38,421 nt of DNA, taken from positions 1 to 38,421 of the forward strand of contig JAFTSK010000161.1 in assembly GCA_017467385.1 (NCBI GenBank). The letters run 5' to 3'. A program made the translations under genes and the position numbers. Origin of the DNA: Bacteroidaceae bacterium. Lineage in GTDB: Bacteria; Bacteroidota; Bacteroidia; Bacteroidales; Bacteroidaceae. The notes below the pieces were generated by a model. That model did not search any database and had not been told where the DNA came from. It saw nothing but the letters and a program-made list of their open reading frames with translations. The number at the start of each line of letters is the position of its first letter. Position 1 is the first letter of the stretch. Of the stretch, positions 27,031 to 35,190 are shown piece by piece.

Positions 27031-28260
27031 ATGAAAAAGTTTATTTATATTGTATCGGTTTTCTGTTTGCTGTTGTCCAGCTGCGGCACAACAGATGTTT
27101 GGGAAGATTGGGCTAATGAAGGGGTTTTGAGTGAAAACCGTTTGAGACCTTCTGAATTGAAAGAAACATTGTTGGGTACTGATATTTGGAAGTTGAACTG
27201 TCAGGGTGTGAACTTCTATTATCAGTTTGATGACAGCAAGGTGGTTACTATTTCTGATGAAACCATCTTGAAAGACGAAGTTACATCAGATTATTATTTG
27301 GATTTTGACGGTGAAGATAAGGTACTTCTTGTGGTAAGAGGAGCCGGTGCTTTGTCGTACTTGCCGAATAGTACGGATGAAACCTTTGTTATTACAGCTT
27401 TTACCAGCCAGCAGATTACAGCTACCGGTTTGAATACTGGAGTTACCATGAATCTGGTTGCTTCTTCGGCTGCTGATTTGGCCGCTAATGCAGAAGCAAG
27501 ACGTGTCGCAATCCTTGAACGTAACAAAGCTTTGTTCATGGAACAAATCAAGACTGATTTGAGTAATGGAGTGATCCGAACTGCAAGTGGTGAGTTCCTG
27601 GCTCATTATGCAATTGATCGTGAAACGACCGAAAGTGTAAAAGTCAGCCTTATCGAAGACGGTGTGTTGACTCATACAACTTATCCGTTGACTATTACTG
27701 CCGATGATGAAAAGGCTATCTTGGATTTTGGTGAACTTGACTTGAATGGTAACGGATTAAGCAAGATTTATTATGCGTTCGCTAATGGTAAAATGACGCT
27801 TGATAACTCGGCTTTGACTGTAGATGACAATCAAGATGCTCGTGCTTATTTCTTAAATGGCTTTGGCACTCATATTATTAGTGCGACGAACAATAAGGGA
27901 GCAGCTTCTGCTCAAATTTGGAATGAATTAGGCTGGGAATCTTATGTAGGGGATTTGGAACTTTCCGATCGTGAAACCCGTCCTTTGGTTTTCTGTCCGG
28001 GTGCTTTGTGGTACACATTCTATGATTCAAACTGGACTTTGGGAGAAGAAGTAGACCGTATCTATTTTAGAAAAACGGATGTTTATTATCCTTTTGGCGG
28101 TGGAGGATACGGTGAAAACTTAGAAGCTAATATGCCTACTTTCTTTGCTTGCTATTTCAATGAAGAAGGCCATTATATGGTAGATGATTCTTATGATGGT
28201 AAGCATCGCATATATTTGCTGGAAGTAAATGGAGAAAATTGGTTAAGATTTGATAGATAA
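27031..28260 (+). CDS. Lipoprotein of unknown function (DUF4302-like)
   Basis: A 409-residue precursor with signal peptide and lipobox LLSSC (Cys18), hence exported and lipidated, probably to the surface as usual in such loci. The general build (LRPSELKETLLGTDIWKLN, then a beta-rich half, then a helical EARRVAILERNKALFMEQIK and a second beta half) reminds me of DUF4302 proteins, but I cannot confirm this without a profile search. No catalytic motif is recognised. It is 18 bases downstream of the calpain-like gene, and probably binds ligand or supports SusD. A hairpin follows before the first GH92. Confidence 0.6.
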   Translation: MKKFIYIVSVFCLLLSSCGTTDVWEDWANEGVLSENRLRPSELKETLLGTDIWKLNCQGVNFYYQFDDSKVVTISDETILKDEVTSDYYLDFDGEDKVLLVVRGAGALSYLPNSTDETFVITAFTSQQITATGLNTGVTMNLVASSAADLAANAEARRVAILERNKALFMEQIKTDLSNGVIRTASGEFLAHYAIDRETTESVKVSLIEDGVLTHTTYPLTITADDEKAILDFGELDLNGNGLSKIYYAFANGKMTLDNSALTVDDNQDARAYFLNGFGTHIISATNNKGAASAQIWNELGWESYVGDLELSDRETRPLVFCPGALWYTFYDSNWTLGEEVDRIYFRKTDVYYPFGGGGYGENLEANMPTFFACYFNEEGHYMVDDSYDGKHRIYLLEVNGENWLRFDR

Positions 28261-28280
28261 GCTGTGATTTTAGTTGTATT

Positions 28281-28312
28281 ATTCCCGGCTGATGGCTGAA
28301 TCGGCCGGGAAT
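28281..28312 (+). promoter_or_regulatory. Hairpin before the first GH92 gene
   Basis: Perfect 9-bp G/C-rich stem, ATTCCCGGC (28281-28289) with GCCGGGAAT (28304-28312). It has no T-run and sits 21 bases after the preceding stop. It splits the operon into a binding/protease part and an enzyme part, as the susD hairpin does earlier. Confidence 0.55.
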
Positions 28313-28326
28313 GTATAACACAAAAA

Positions 28327-30618
28327 ATGTTGAAAGAAATGAAAAAACTCTCTCTCTTTATTATAACTCTTTTGGTTGGAGCCAATAACCTGTTCGCACA
28401 GAAAGAGCCGGTGGACTATGTAAACCCTTTAATGGGTACAGAATCCAAGATTTCTCTTTCCAACGGTAATACTTATCCGGCGATAGCTTTACCCTGGGGG
28501 ATGAACTTCTGGATGCCGCAAACCGGAAGAATGGGCGACGGTTGGGCTTATACCTATGACTCTGATAAGATTCGGGGATTCAAGCAGACACACCAGCCAA
28601 GTCCCTGGATTAATGACTATGGACAGTTCTCCATCATGCCGATGACACGCCGACTGAAGATCAGACAAGACGATCGTGCTTCCTGGTTCTCGCACAAGGC
28701 AGAAAAGGCTACTCCTTACTATTATAGTGTTTATTTGTCGGAATATGATTTGACTACCGAAATAACCCCGACAGAACGTTGTGCTTATTTCCGTTTCACT
28801 TTCCCGGAAACCGACAAGGCTTATGTAGTGATTGATGCTTTCGACCGAGGCTCTTATGTGAAGATTGTTCCGGAAGAAAACAAGATTATTGGTTATACTA
28901 CCCGTAATAGTGGAGGTGTACCTCAGAACTTCAAGAACTACTTTGTAATTGAGTTTGACAAGCCTTTTACCTTTAATAAGGTTTGGGCTGGCGGAGATTT
29001 GATTGATGACCAGTTGGAATTGAAAGCCAATCATGCCGGTGCAGCTATCGGATTTGCTACCAAGAAAGGTGAACAGGTACATGCTCGTGTATCTTCTTCG
29101 TTTATCAGTTGGGAACAAGCCGAACGCAATATGCAGGAAATTGGCAACAAGAACTTTGAACAAACCAAACAAGCCGGTCGTGCAGCTTGGAATGATGTAC
29201 TCGGAAAGATTAAAGTAGAAGACAATGATGAAAATCGGATGCGTACTTTCTATTCTTGCTTCTACCGTTCAGTGCTTTTCCCACGTATGTTCTTTGAATT
29301 CGACGAAGCAGGCAAACCGGTACATTACAGCCCTTACAACGGAAAGGTGCTTCCTGGCTATATGTACACCGATACAGGTTTCTGGGATACATTCCGTTGC
29401 TTGTTCCCGTTTGTAAACCTTGTCTACCCGTCGGTGGCAGAAAAGATGCAAGAAGGTTTGCTCAATACTTATTTGGAAAGTGGATTCTTCCCGGAATGGG
29501 CAAGTCCCGGACATAGAGGTTGTATGGTTGGTAACAACTCAGCTTCAGTAGTGGCCGATGCTTTCTTGAAGAATATAACCAAAGCCGATGCGGAAAAGAT
29601 GTATGAAGGCTTGTTGAAGGGAGCCAATAGTGTACATCCTCGTATTGCTTCTACCGGTCGTTGCGGTTATCAGTATTACAATGAATTGGGATACGTTCCT
29701 TACGATGTGAATATTAACGAAAACGTAGCTCGTACATTGGAATATGCTTACGATGACTGGTGCATCTACCAGATGGGTAAGAAGTTGGGACGTCCGACCG
29801 AAGAATTGGAACTGTACAAGAAACGCAGTCAGAATTTCCGTAATGTATTTGATCCGGAAACCAAGCTGATGCGTGGTAAGAACAAGGACGGTCGTTTCCA
29901 GGCTCCGTTTAATCCGTTCAAATGGGGGGATGCCTTTACTGAAGGAAACAGCTGGCATTATACTTGGTCGGTATTCCACGATGTACAAGGATTGGTTGAC
30001 TTGATGGGTGGAAAGGATATGTTTGTCCAGATGCTTGACTCGGTATTTGCTTTGCCACCAATCTTTGATGACAGCTATTATGGTGGGGTTATTCATGAAA
30101 TTCGTGAAATGGAAATCATGAATATGGGTAATTATGCTCATGGTAACCAACCTATTCAGCACATGATTTATCTTTATAATTATGCCGGACAACCCTGGAA
30201 GGCACAATATTGGTTGCGCGAAGTCATGAACCGCTTGTATATGCCGACTCCTGACGGATATTGCGGGGATGAAGACAACGGACAGACTTCTGCTTGGTAT
30301 GTCTTTACAGCTTTGGGATTCTATCCGGTTTGTCCGGGAAGCAATCAGTATGTGTTGGGAACTCCTTATTTCCGTAAGGCAACCATTACATTGGAAAATG
30401 GCAAGAAGATAGAAATAGCTGCACCGAAGAATAGCGACGAAAATCGCTATATCCGCAAGTTAAGCTATAACGGTAAGAACTACACGAAAAACTACTTGAA
30501 TCATTTTGATTTGTTGAAGGGTGCACGTTTGTTGTACGATATGGATAATCAGCCTGCTACAAGCAGAGGCGTGAACGACAGCGATTTCCCTTACTCTTTT
30601 TCTAACGAACATGAATAA
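28327..30618 (+). CDS. GH92 exo-alpha-mannosidase (first copy, divergent subgroup)
   Basis: Exported calcium-dependent inverting alpha-mannosidase of 763 residues with signal peptide (to ~AQ24-25). Family landmarks: VNPLMGTES, GFWDTFRCLFPFVNL (351-365), the catalytic-acid segment TEGNSWHYTWSVFHD with Glu539, and the base segment CGDEDNGQTSAWYVF with Asp648/Asp650. It differs from the other two copies: it has HQPSPWINDYGQ where they have SGTG(H/V)xDLGD, and HGNQPIQH where they have HGNEPxHH. This suggests another linkage specificity. Start is ATG 28327 or the internal Met5. Confidence 0.93.
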   Translation: MLKEMKKLSLFIITLLVGANNLFAQKEPVDYVNPLMGTESKISLSNGNTYPAIALPWGMNFWMPQTGRMGDGWAYTYDSDKIRGFKQTHQPSPWINDYGQFSIMPMTRRLKIRQDDRASWFSHKAEKATPYYYSVYLSEYDLTTEITPTERCAYFRFTFPETDKAYVVIDAFDRGSYVKIVPEENKIIGYTTRNSGGVPQNFKNYFVIEFDKPFTFNKVWAGGDLIDDQLELKANHAGAAIGFATKKGEQVHARVSSSFISWEQAERNMQEIGNKNFEQTKQAGRAAWNDVLGKIKVEDNDENRMRTFYSCFYRSVLFPRMFFEFDEAGKPVHYSPYNGKVLPGYMYTDTGFWDTFRCLFPFVNLVYPSVAEKMQEGLLNTYLESGFFPEWASPGHRGCMVGNNSASVVADAFLKNITKADAEKMYEGLLKGANSVHPRIASTGRCGYQYYNELGYVPYDVNINENVARTLEYAYDDWCIYQMGKKLGRPTEELELYKKRSQNFRNVFDPETKLMRGKNKDGRFQAPFNPFKWGDAFTEGNSWHYTWSVFHDVQGLVDLMGGKDMFVQMLDSVFALPPIFDDSYYGGVIHEIREMEIMNMGNYAHGNQPIQHMIYLYNYAGQPWKAQYWLREVMNRLYMPTPDGYCGDEDNGQTSAWYVFTALGFYPVCPGSNQYVLGTPYFRKATITLENGKKIEIAAPKNSDENRYIRKLSYNGKNYTKNYLNHFDLLKGARLLYDMDNQPATSRGVNDSDFPYSFSNEHE

Positions 30619-30633
30619 TAATTTTTGATAGGT

Positions 30634-32019
30634 ATGAAAAAAATATATTTGTTTGCATTATCTGTAATTTTGGCTGTTTCCGGGTATGCACAAAAAACAT
30701 TACATCAGTTACAGCAGGACTTTGTAGATTTGCGTTGCGGCATGTTTATCCATTTCAATATGCCGACTTACTTTAATGACGACTGGCCAGATCCGGATGC
30801 TTCTCCGGAATTGTTCAATCCGACAAAGATGGATTGTAAGCAATGGGCAAAAGCGGCCAAGTCTGCTAACATGACGTATGGTTGCTTGACTACCAAGCAT
30901 CATAGTGGTTTCTGTATCTGGGATACGAAGACTACCGATTATAGCGTAATGAGCAGCCCGTTCAAACGAGATGTTGTAAAGGAATATGCCGATGCTTTCC
31001 GAGCAGAAGGTTTGAAGGTTATGCTTTACTATTCAATTTTGGACACACATGCTCGTTTACGTCCGAACCACATTACGCCTGACCATATCGAGATGATTAA
31101 GGAACAGCTTCGTGAATTGATGACCAATTACGGAGAAATTACTGCAGTCATTATCGACGGTTGGGATGCTCCCTGGAGTCGTATCTCGTATGACGATGTT
31201 CCTTTTGAAGATATTTACCGCTTGATTAAGTCCATTCAGCCGAACTGTTTGGTGATGGATTTGAATGCGGCTAAGTATCCGGCAGAAGCTTTGTTCTACA
31301 CAGACATCAAGTCTTACGAACAAGGAGCCGGACAGCATATCTCAAAGGATAGTAACCGTTTGCCGGCCTTGTCTTGCTTGCCGTTGCAACAAAACTGGTT
31401 CTGGAAGGAAAGCTTCCCGACTACACCGGTTAAGTTGCCGGAAGATATGGTCAACAAGAACATCGTTCCTATGGGCAAGGCATATTGCAACTTCATCTTG
31501 AACGTAGCTCCTAATCGCGACGGTTTGTTTGATGCCAATGCTTTGAAGGCGTTGAAGGAAATCGGTAAGCTTTGGAAGAATGACGGCCATGTAGCCGACG
31601 TGCCTGAAGCAGAAGCACCTATCATCGCTTCTAACATTGCCAAGAACCAGTTGACAGAAGGAACTTGGAGTAACGACTATGCAATCTATGACTTTGCCAA
31701 TGATGATGATTTCGGTACTTGTTGGAATTCTCATCCGGATGTGAAGACTCCCTGGTATTCTGTAACATTCAAGCGTGAACAGCCGTTCAATATGATTGTC
31801 ATTACAGACCGTAACAACAATCGTTTGCAGGAATATCGTTTGGAATACAGAACCGCAGGTGCATGGAAGCCTCTCTATGAAGGCAAAGCTCCTACCGGAC
31901 AACGCGTGAAGATTCATCGCTTTGATACGGTATGGGGAGATGCTGTACGCATGACTGTACTGGAATCCAACGGTACAACTTCCATTGCGGAATTTGGTGT
32001 ATATTGTGAAAGAAAGTAA
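30634..32019 (+). CDS. GH29 alpha-L-fucosidase with C-terminal F5/8C-like domain
   Basis: Retaining alpha-L-fucosidase, exported (signal peptide ending SGYAQ20). Of 461 residues, the N-terminal ~325 form the GH29 barrel: CGMFIHFNMPTYF, LTTKHHSGFCIWD (85-97), YYSILD and the strand AVIIDGWDAPW with Asp175 as the probable nucleophile. Residues ~330-461 look like a discoidin-type carbohydrate-binding domain. I start at ATG 30634 rather than an in-frame TTG at 30625. It lies 15 bases after the first GH92 and 1 base before the second. Linkage specificity cannot be read from sequence. Confidence 0.9.
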   Translation: MKKIYLFALSVILAVSGYAQKTLHQLQQDFVDLRCGMFIHFNMPTYFNDDWPDPDASPELFNPTKMDCKQWAKAAKSANMTYGCLTTKHHSGFCIWDTKTTDYSVMSSPFKRDVVKEYADAFRAEGLKVMLYYSILDTHARLRPNHITPDHIEMIKEQLRELMTNYGEITAVIIDGWDAPWSRISYDDVPFEDIYRLIKSIQPNCLVMDLNAAKYPAEALFYTDIKSYEQGAGQHISKDSNRLPALSCLPLQQNWFWKESFPTTPVKLPEDMVNKNIVPMGKAYCNFILNVAPNRDGLFDANALKALKEIGKLWKNDGHVADVPEAEAPIIASNIAKNQLTEGTWSNDYAIYDFANDDDFGTCWNSHPDVKTPWYSVTFKREQPFNMIVITDRNNNRLQEYRLEYRTAGAWKPLYEGKAPTGQRVKIHRFDTVWGDAVRMTVLESNGTTSIAEFGVYCERK

Positions 32020-32020
32020 T

Positions 32021-34345
32021 ATGATTAAGAGACTCAAACTATTTACAGTAGTTGCGGCTTTGGCTGCAACTGCTGTAGCTCAAGTGGAACATGTCAATCC
32101 GATTATCGGTACGGATGGAATGGGACATACCTTTCCCGGAGCTTGCGTGCCGTTCGGCATTGTACAGCTAAGTCCGGATACGGATACCATTCCGCATAAC
32201 ATTGACGGGCGTTATCAGCCTAATGTGTATGCGTATTGTGCCGGTTATCAGTATCACGACAAGACCATTGTGGGATTCAGTCATACGCATTTCAGCGGTA
32301 CGGGACATTCCGATTTGGGCGACATCTTGATTATGCCGACTACCGGTAAGCTGAAACTGAACCCGGGTACTTCGGACAATCCGGACAACGGCTACCGTTC
32401 TCGTTTTTCTCATGAAACGGAAAAGGCGGTTCCCGGATACTATGAAGTCGTGTTGGATGACTATGGCGTAAAGGCTCAGCTGACTGCCACCCAACGGGTA
32501 GGTGTGCATAAGTACACTTTCCCGAAGGATAAGGAAGGACGCATTGTGCTCGACTTGAATCATGGTATTTACAATTATGAAGGTAAGACCTTGTGGGCTA
32601 CTTTGCGAGTGGAAAATGATACGTTGCTGACCGGCTATCGTATCACGAATGGTTGGGCGCGTACCAACTATACTTATTTTGCCATCTCGCTTTCCCAGCC
32701 TATCAAGAACTATGGTTATAAAGACCTTCAGAAGGTATTGTATAATGGTTGGTGGCGTAAGTTCCCTATTAATGAGAACTTCCCGGAAATGGCCGGCCGT
32801 AAATTGGTCTCGTTCTTTGAATTTGATACTCAAAACAATCCGGAATTAGTGGTAAAGGTGGCTCTTTCGGCTACCAGTACAGAGGGAGCTTTGCGGAATT
32901 TGAGGGCAGAAGCTGCTTCCAAAGACTTTGATGTGATTGTTGCCGAAGCCTCCAAAAGCTGGAACAAACAGTTGGCTTCTATTGAAGTGCAAGGTACAGA
33001 CGACCAAAAAGCCATGTTCTATACCTCGTATTACCATACCATGATTAATCCGTCCGTTTACATGGACGTAGACGGCCAATATCGTGGATTGGATCATAAC
33101 ATTCATCAGGCAGACGGGTTTACCAACTATACCGTATTCTCTTTATGGGATACCTATCGTGCTGAACATCCGTTCTTGATGTTGATGAAGCCGGTGGAGG
33201 CCCGCAATATGGTCATGTCTATGATTCGTCACCAACAGCAGAGTGTACATGGCTTGTTGCCAATCTGGAGCCACATGGGAAATGACAACTGGTGTATGAG
33301 TGGTTATCACGCTACTTCTGTACTGGCAGATGCCATTGCCAAAGGCGCGGACATTGATGCAAAAGAAGCCCTGAAAGCGATGGTTACCACCTCTAACGTA
33401 GGCTATTTTGATGGAATAGGGGATTATGTAAAGTTGGGTTATGTTCCGTTGGACATCAGCGGTACAGCCGCCTCTACGACATTGGAATATTGTTACGATG
33501 ACTGGACCATCTATCAGACCGCTTTGAAGACCGGAGATGCCGGATTGATCGAAACCTACAAGAAGCGTGCATTGAACTATCGGAACATTTTCGACAGCGA
33601 ATTGGGTTTTGCTCGTCCTCGCTATCGGAACGGTGCCTTTAAGAGTGAATTTGACGTGCTTCAGACGCATGGCGAAGGATTCATCGAAGGTAATTCATGG
33701 AATTTCTCTTTCCATGTTCCTCACGATGTATTCGGAGTGATGCAACAGATGGGTGGAGAAGCCGAGTTCCTTCGCAAGTTGGATGAACTGTTCGGTATGC
33801 ACCTGCCGGAGAAATACTACGAAGCCAACGAAGACATCACCGCTGATTGCTTGATTGGAGGCTACGTGCATGGAAACGAACCCAGTCATCACATCCCTTA
33901 TCTGTACGCTTGGACTTCACAACCCTGGAAAACACAATATTGGGTGCGTGAAATCATGAACAAGATGTACAAGAACCATATTCGTGGATTGGGTGGAAAT
34001 GACGACTGTGGTCAGATGTCGGCTTGGTATATCTTTACAGCGATGGGCTTTTATCCGGTATGTCCGGGTACAGACCAATACGTGTTGGGGGCGCCTTATC
34101 TGCCTTATCTCAAGCTGAACTTGCCTAATGGAAATACGTTGGAAATCAAGGCTTCCGGTGTCAGCGACAAGAAACGCTACGTGAAGGAAGTCCGTCTCAA
34201 CGGAAAAGCCTACAGCAAGATGTACATTACCCACGAAGATTTGTTGAAGGGCGGTACGTTGGAATTTGTAATGAGTGCCTCTCCGAACAAGAAACGTGGA
34301 TTGGATAGAAATGACAAACCCTATTCGTTGACAGATGGGGAATAA
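32021..34345 (+). CDS. GH92 exo-alpha-mannosidase (second copy)
   Basis: A 774-residue exported enzyme; ATG 32021 is chosen because it gives a signal peptide (to ~AVAQ21) and lies 1 base after the fucosidase stop, implying coupled translation. Landmarks of the main GH92 group: VNPIIGTDGMGHTFPGACVP, SHTHFSGTGHSDLGDILIMP, catalytic acid Glu556 in IEGNSWNFSFHVPHD, HGNEPSHHIPYLY, and base pair Asp661/Asp662 in GGNDDCGQMSAWY. All are intact. It probably removes terminal alpha-linked mannose from mannose-rich glycans in the periplasm or at the surface. Confidence 0.95.
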   Translation: MIKRLKLFTVVAALAATAVAQVEHVNPIIGTDGMGHTFPGACVPFGIVQLSPDTDTIPHNIDGRYQPNVYAYCAGYQYHDKTIVGFSHTHFSGTGHSDLGDILIMPTTGKLKLNPGTSDNPDNGYRSRFSHETEKAVPGYYEVVLDDYGVKAQLTATQRVGVHKYTFPKDKEGRIVLDLNHGIYNYEGKTLWATLRVENDTLLTGYRITNGWARTNYTYFAISLSQPIKNYGYKDLQKVLYNGWWRKFPINENFPEMAGRKLVSFFEFDTQNNPELVVKVALSATSTEGALRNLRAEAASKDFDVIVAEASKSWNKQLASIEVQGTDDQKAMFYTSYYHTMINPSVYMDVDGQYRGLDHNIHQADGFTNYTVFSLWDTYRAEHPFLMLMKPVEARNMVMSMIRHQQQSVHGLLPIWSHMGNDNWCMSGYHATSVLADAIAKGADIDAKEALKAMVTTSNVGYFDGIGDYVKLGYVPLDISGTAASTTLEYCYDDWTIYQTALKTGDAGLIETYKKRALNYRNIFDSELGFARPRYRNGAFKSEFDVLQTHGEGFIEGNSWNFSFHVPHDVFGVMQQMGGEAEFLRKLDELFGMHLPEKYYEANEDITADCLIGGYVHGNEPSHHIPYLYAWTSQPWKTQYWVREIMNKMYKNHIRGLGGNDDCGQMSAWYIFTAMGFYPVCPGTDQYVLGAPYLPYLKLNLPNGNTLEIKASGVSDKKRYVKEVRLNGKAYSKMYITHEDLLKGGTLEFVMSASPNKKRGLDRNDKPYSLTDGE

Positions 34346-34369
34346 TAATCATGAACTAATACAAGAAAA

Positions 34370-35185
34370 ATGATGAAAAAGCAATATTTGATAGCAGCAC
34401 TATGTTTGTGTGGAGGTTTGTTGGGATGTATGTCGAAAGCATCCAACACTTCTAAGGAACAAGGAGTAGCTGAACATACGGAAGATGTTTGGAAAGATTA
34501 TTTTATCGGAAATATCCGCTTTGAGGACAAGGCGCCGGAAAGCGAAGGTTCCCAGATTTATCATAGTCTGATTCCAGATGCAGAGGGGTATATCACTGCT
34601 CAGGCGCATACCGTACTGAACACATTGTATGCATCGCCGGAAGACAGTATCCCAAAGGTATATACGTTGCATTATACATTGGAAGATACCGATGGTATCT
34701 CAGCAAAGGGCGGTTCTGCCGGAAATGTTTCCATCTTCTATAGCACCCGCCACATTGCCAAGTCTTTTGTCAATCAGGATACAGCCAAAGTTGATTTTGA
34801 AACTCGTGGCGTGTTGCTCCATGAATTGACACATGCTTATCAGTTGGAACCTCAAGGGGTAGGCTCGTATGGAACAAACAAAGTCTTCTGGGCTTTCATT
34901 GAAGGTATGGCAGATGCAGTACGTGTAGCCAACGGAGGTTTTCATGGGGAAGCCGACCGTCCTAAGGGTGGAAACTATATGGACGGCTATCGTTACGGAG
35001 GCTATTTCTTTGTATGGTTGCGCGACAATAAAGATCCGGAGTTCTTGCGTAAGTTCAATCGCAGTGCTTTGGAAGTGATACCCTGGTCGTTCGACGGTGC
35101 TATCAAGCATGTGCTGGGACAAGAATATAACATCGACGACTTGTGGAAAGAATATCAGATTGCGGTAGGCGATATTAAAGAATAA
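34370..35185 (+). CDS. Basic-secretory-protein-type zinc peptidase lipoprotein
   Basis: A 271-residue precursor with lipobox GLLGC (Cys20), so lipid-anchored. The zinc-binding HELTH (151-155) in VLLHELTHAYQLEP and the downstream FIEGMADAVR (176-185) match the basic secretory protein family (Pfam 'peptidase of plants and bacteria'), predicted metallopeptidases. The YRYGGYFFVWL stretch is also typical. It sits between two GH92 genes, with a 24-base gap upstream and 5 bases downstream, so it is part of the operon. It probably trims the peptide part of a glycoprotein; activity is inferred. Met2 (34373) is the alternative start. Confidence 0.82.
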   Translation: MMKKQYLIAALCLCGGLLGCMSKASNTSKEQGVAEHTEDVWKDYFIGNIRFEDKAPESEGSQIYHSLIPDAEGYITAQAHTVLNTLYASPEDSIPKVYTLHYTLEDTDGISAKGGSAGNVSIFYSTRHIAKSFVNQDTAKVDFETRGVLLHELTHAYQLEPQGVGSYGTNKVFWAFIEGMADAVRVANGGFHGEADRPKGGNYMDGYRYGGYFFVWLRDNKDPEFLRKFNRSALEVIPWSFDGAIKHVLGQEYNIDDLWKEYQIAVGDIKE

Positions 35186-35190
35186 GGTGT

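Noticed and set aside
31985..32020. Extended start for the second GH92
   Set aside because: It overlaps the end of the fucosidase gene and hides the signal peptide; ATG 32021 is the natural coupled start.
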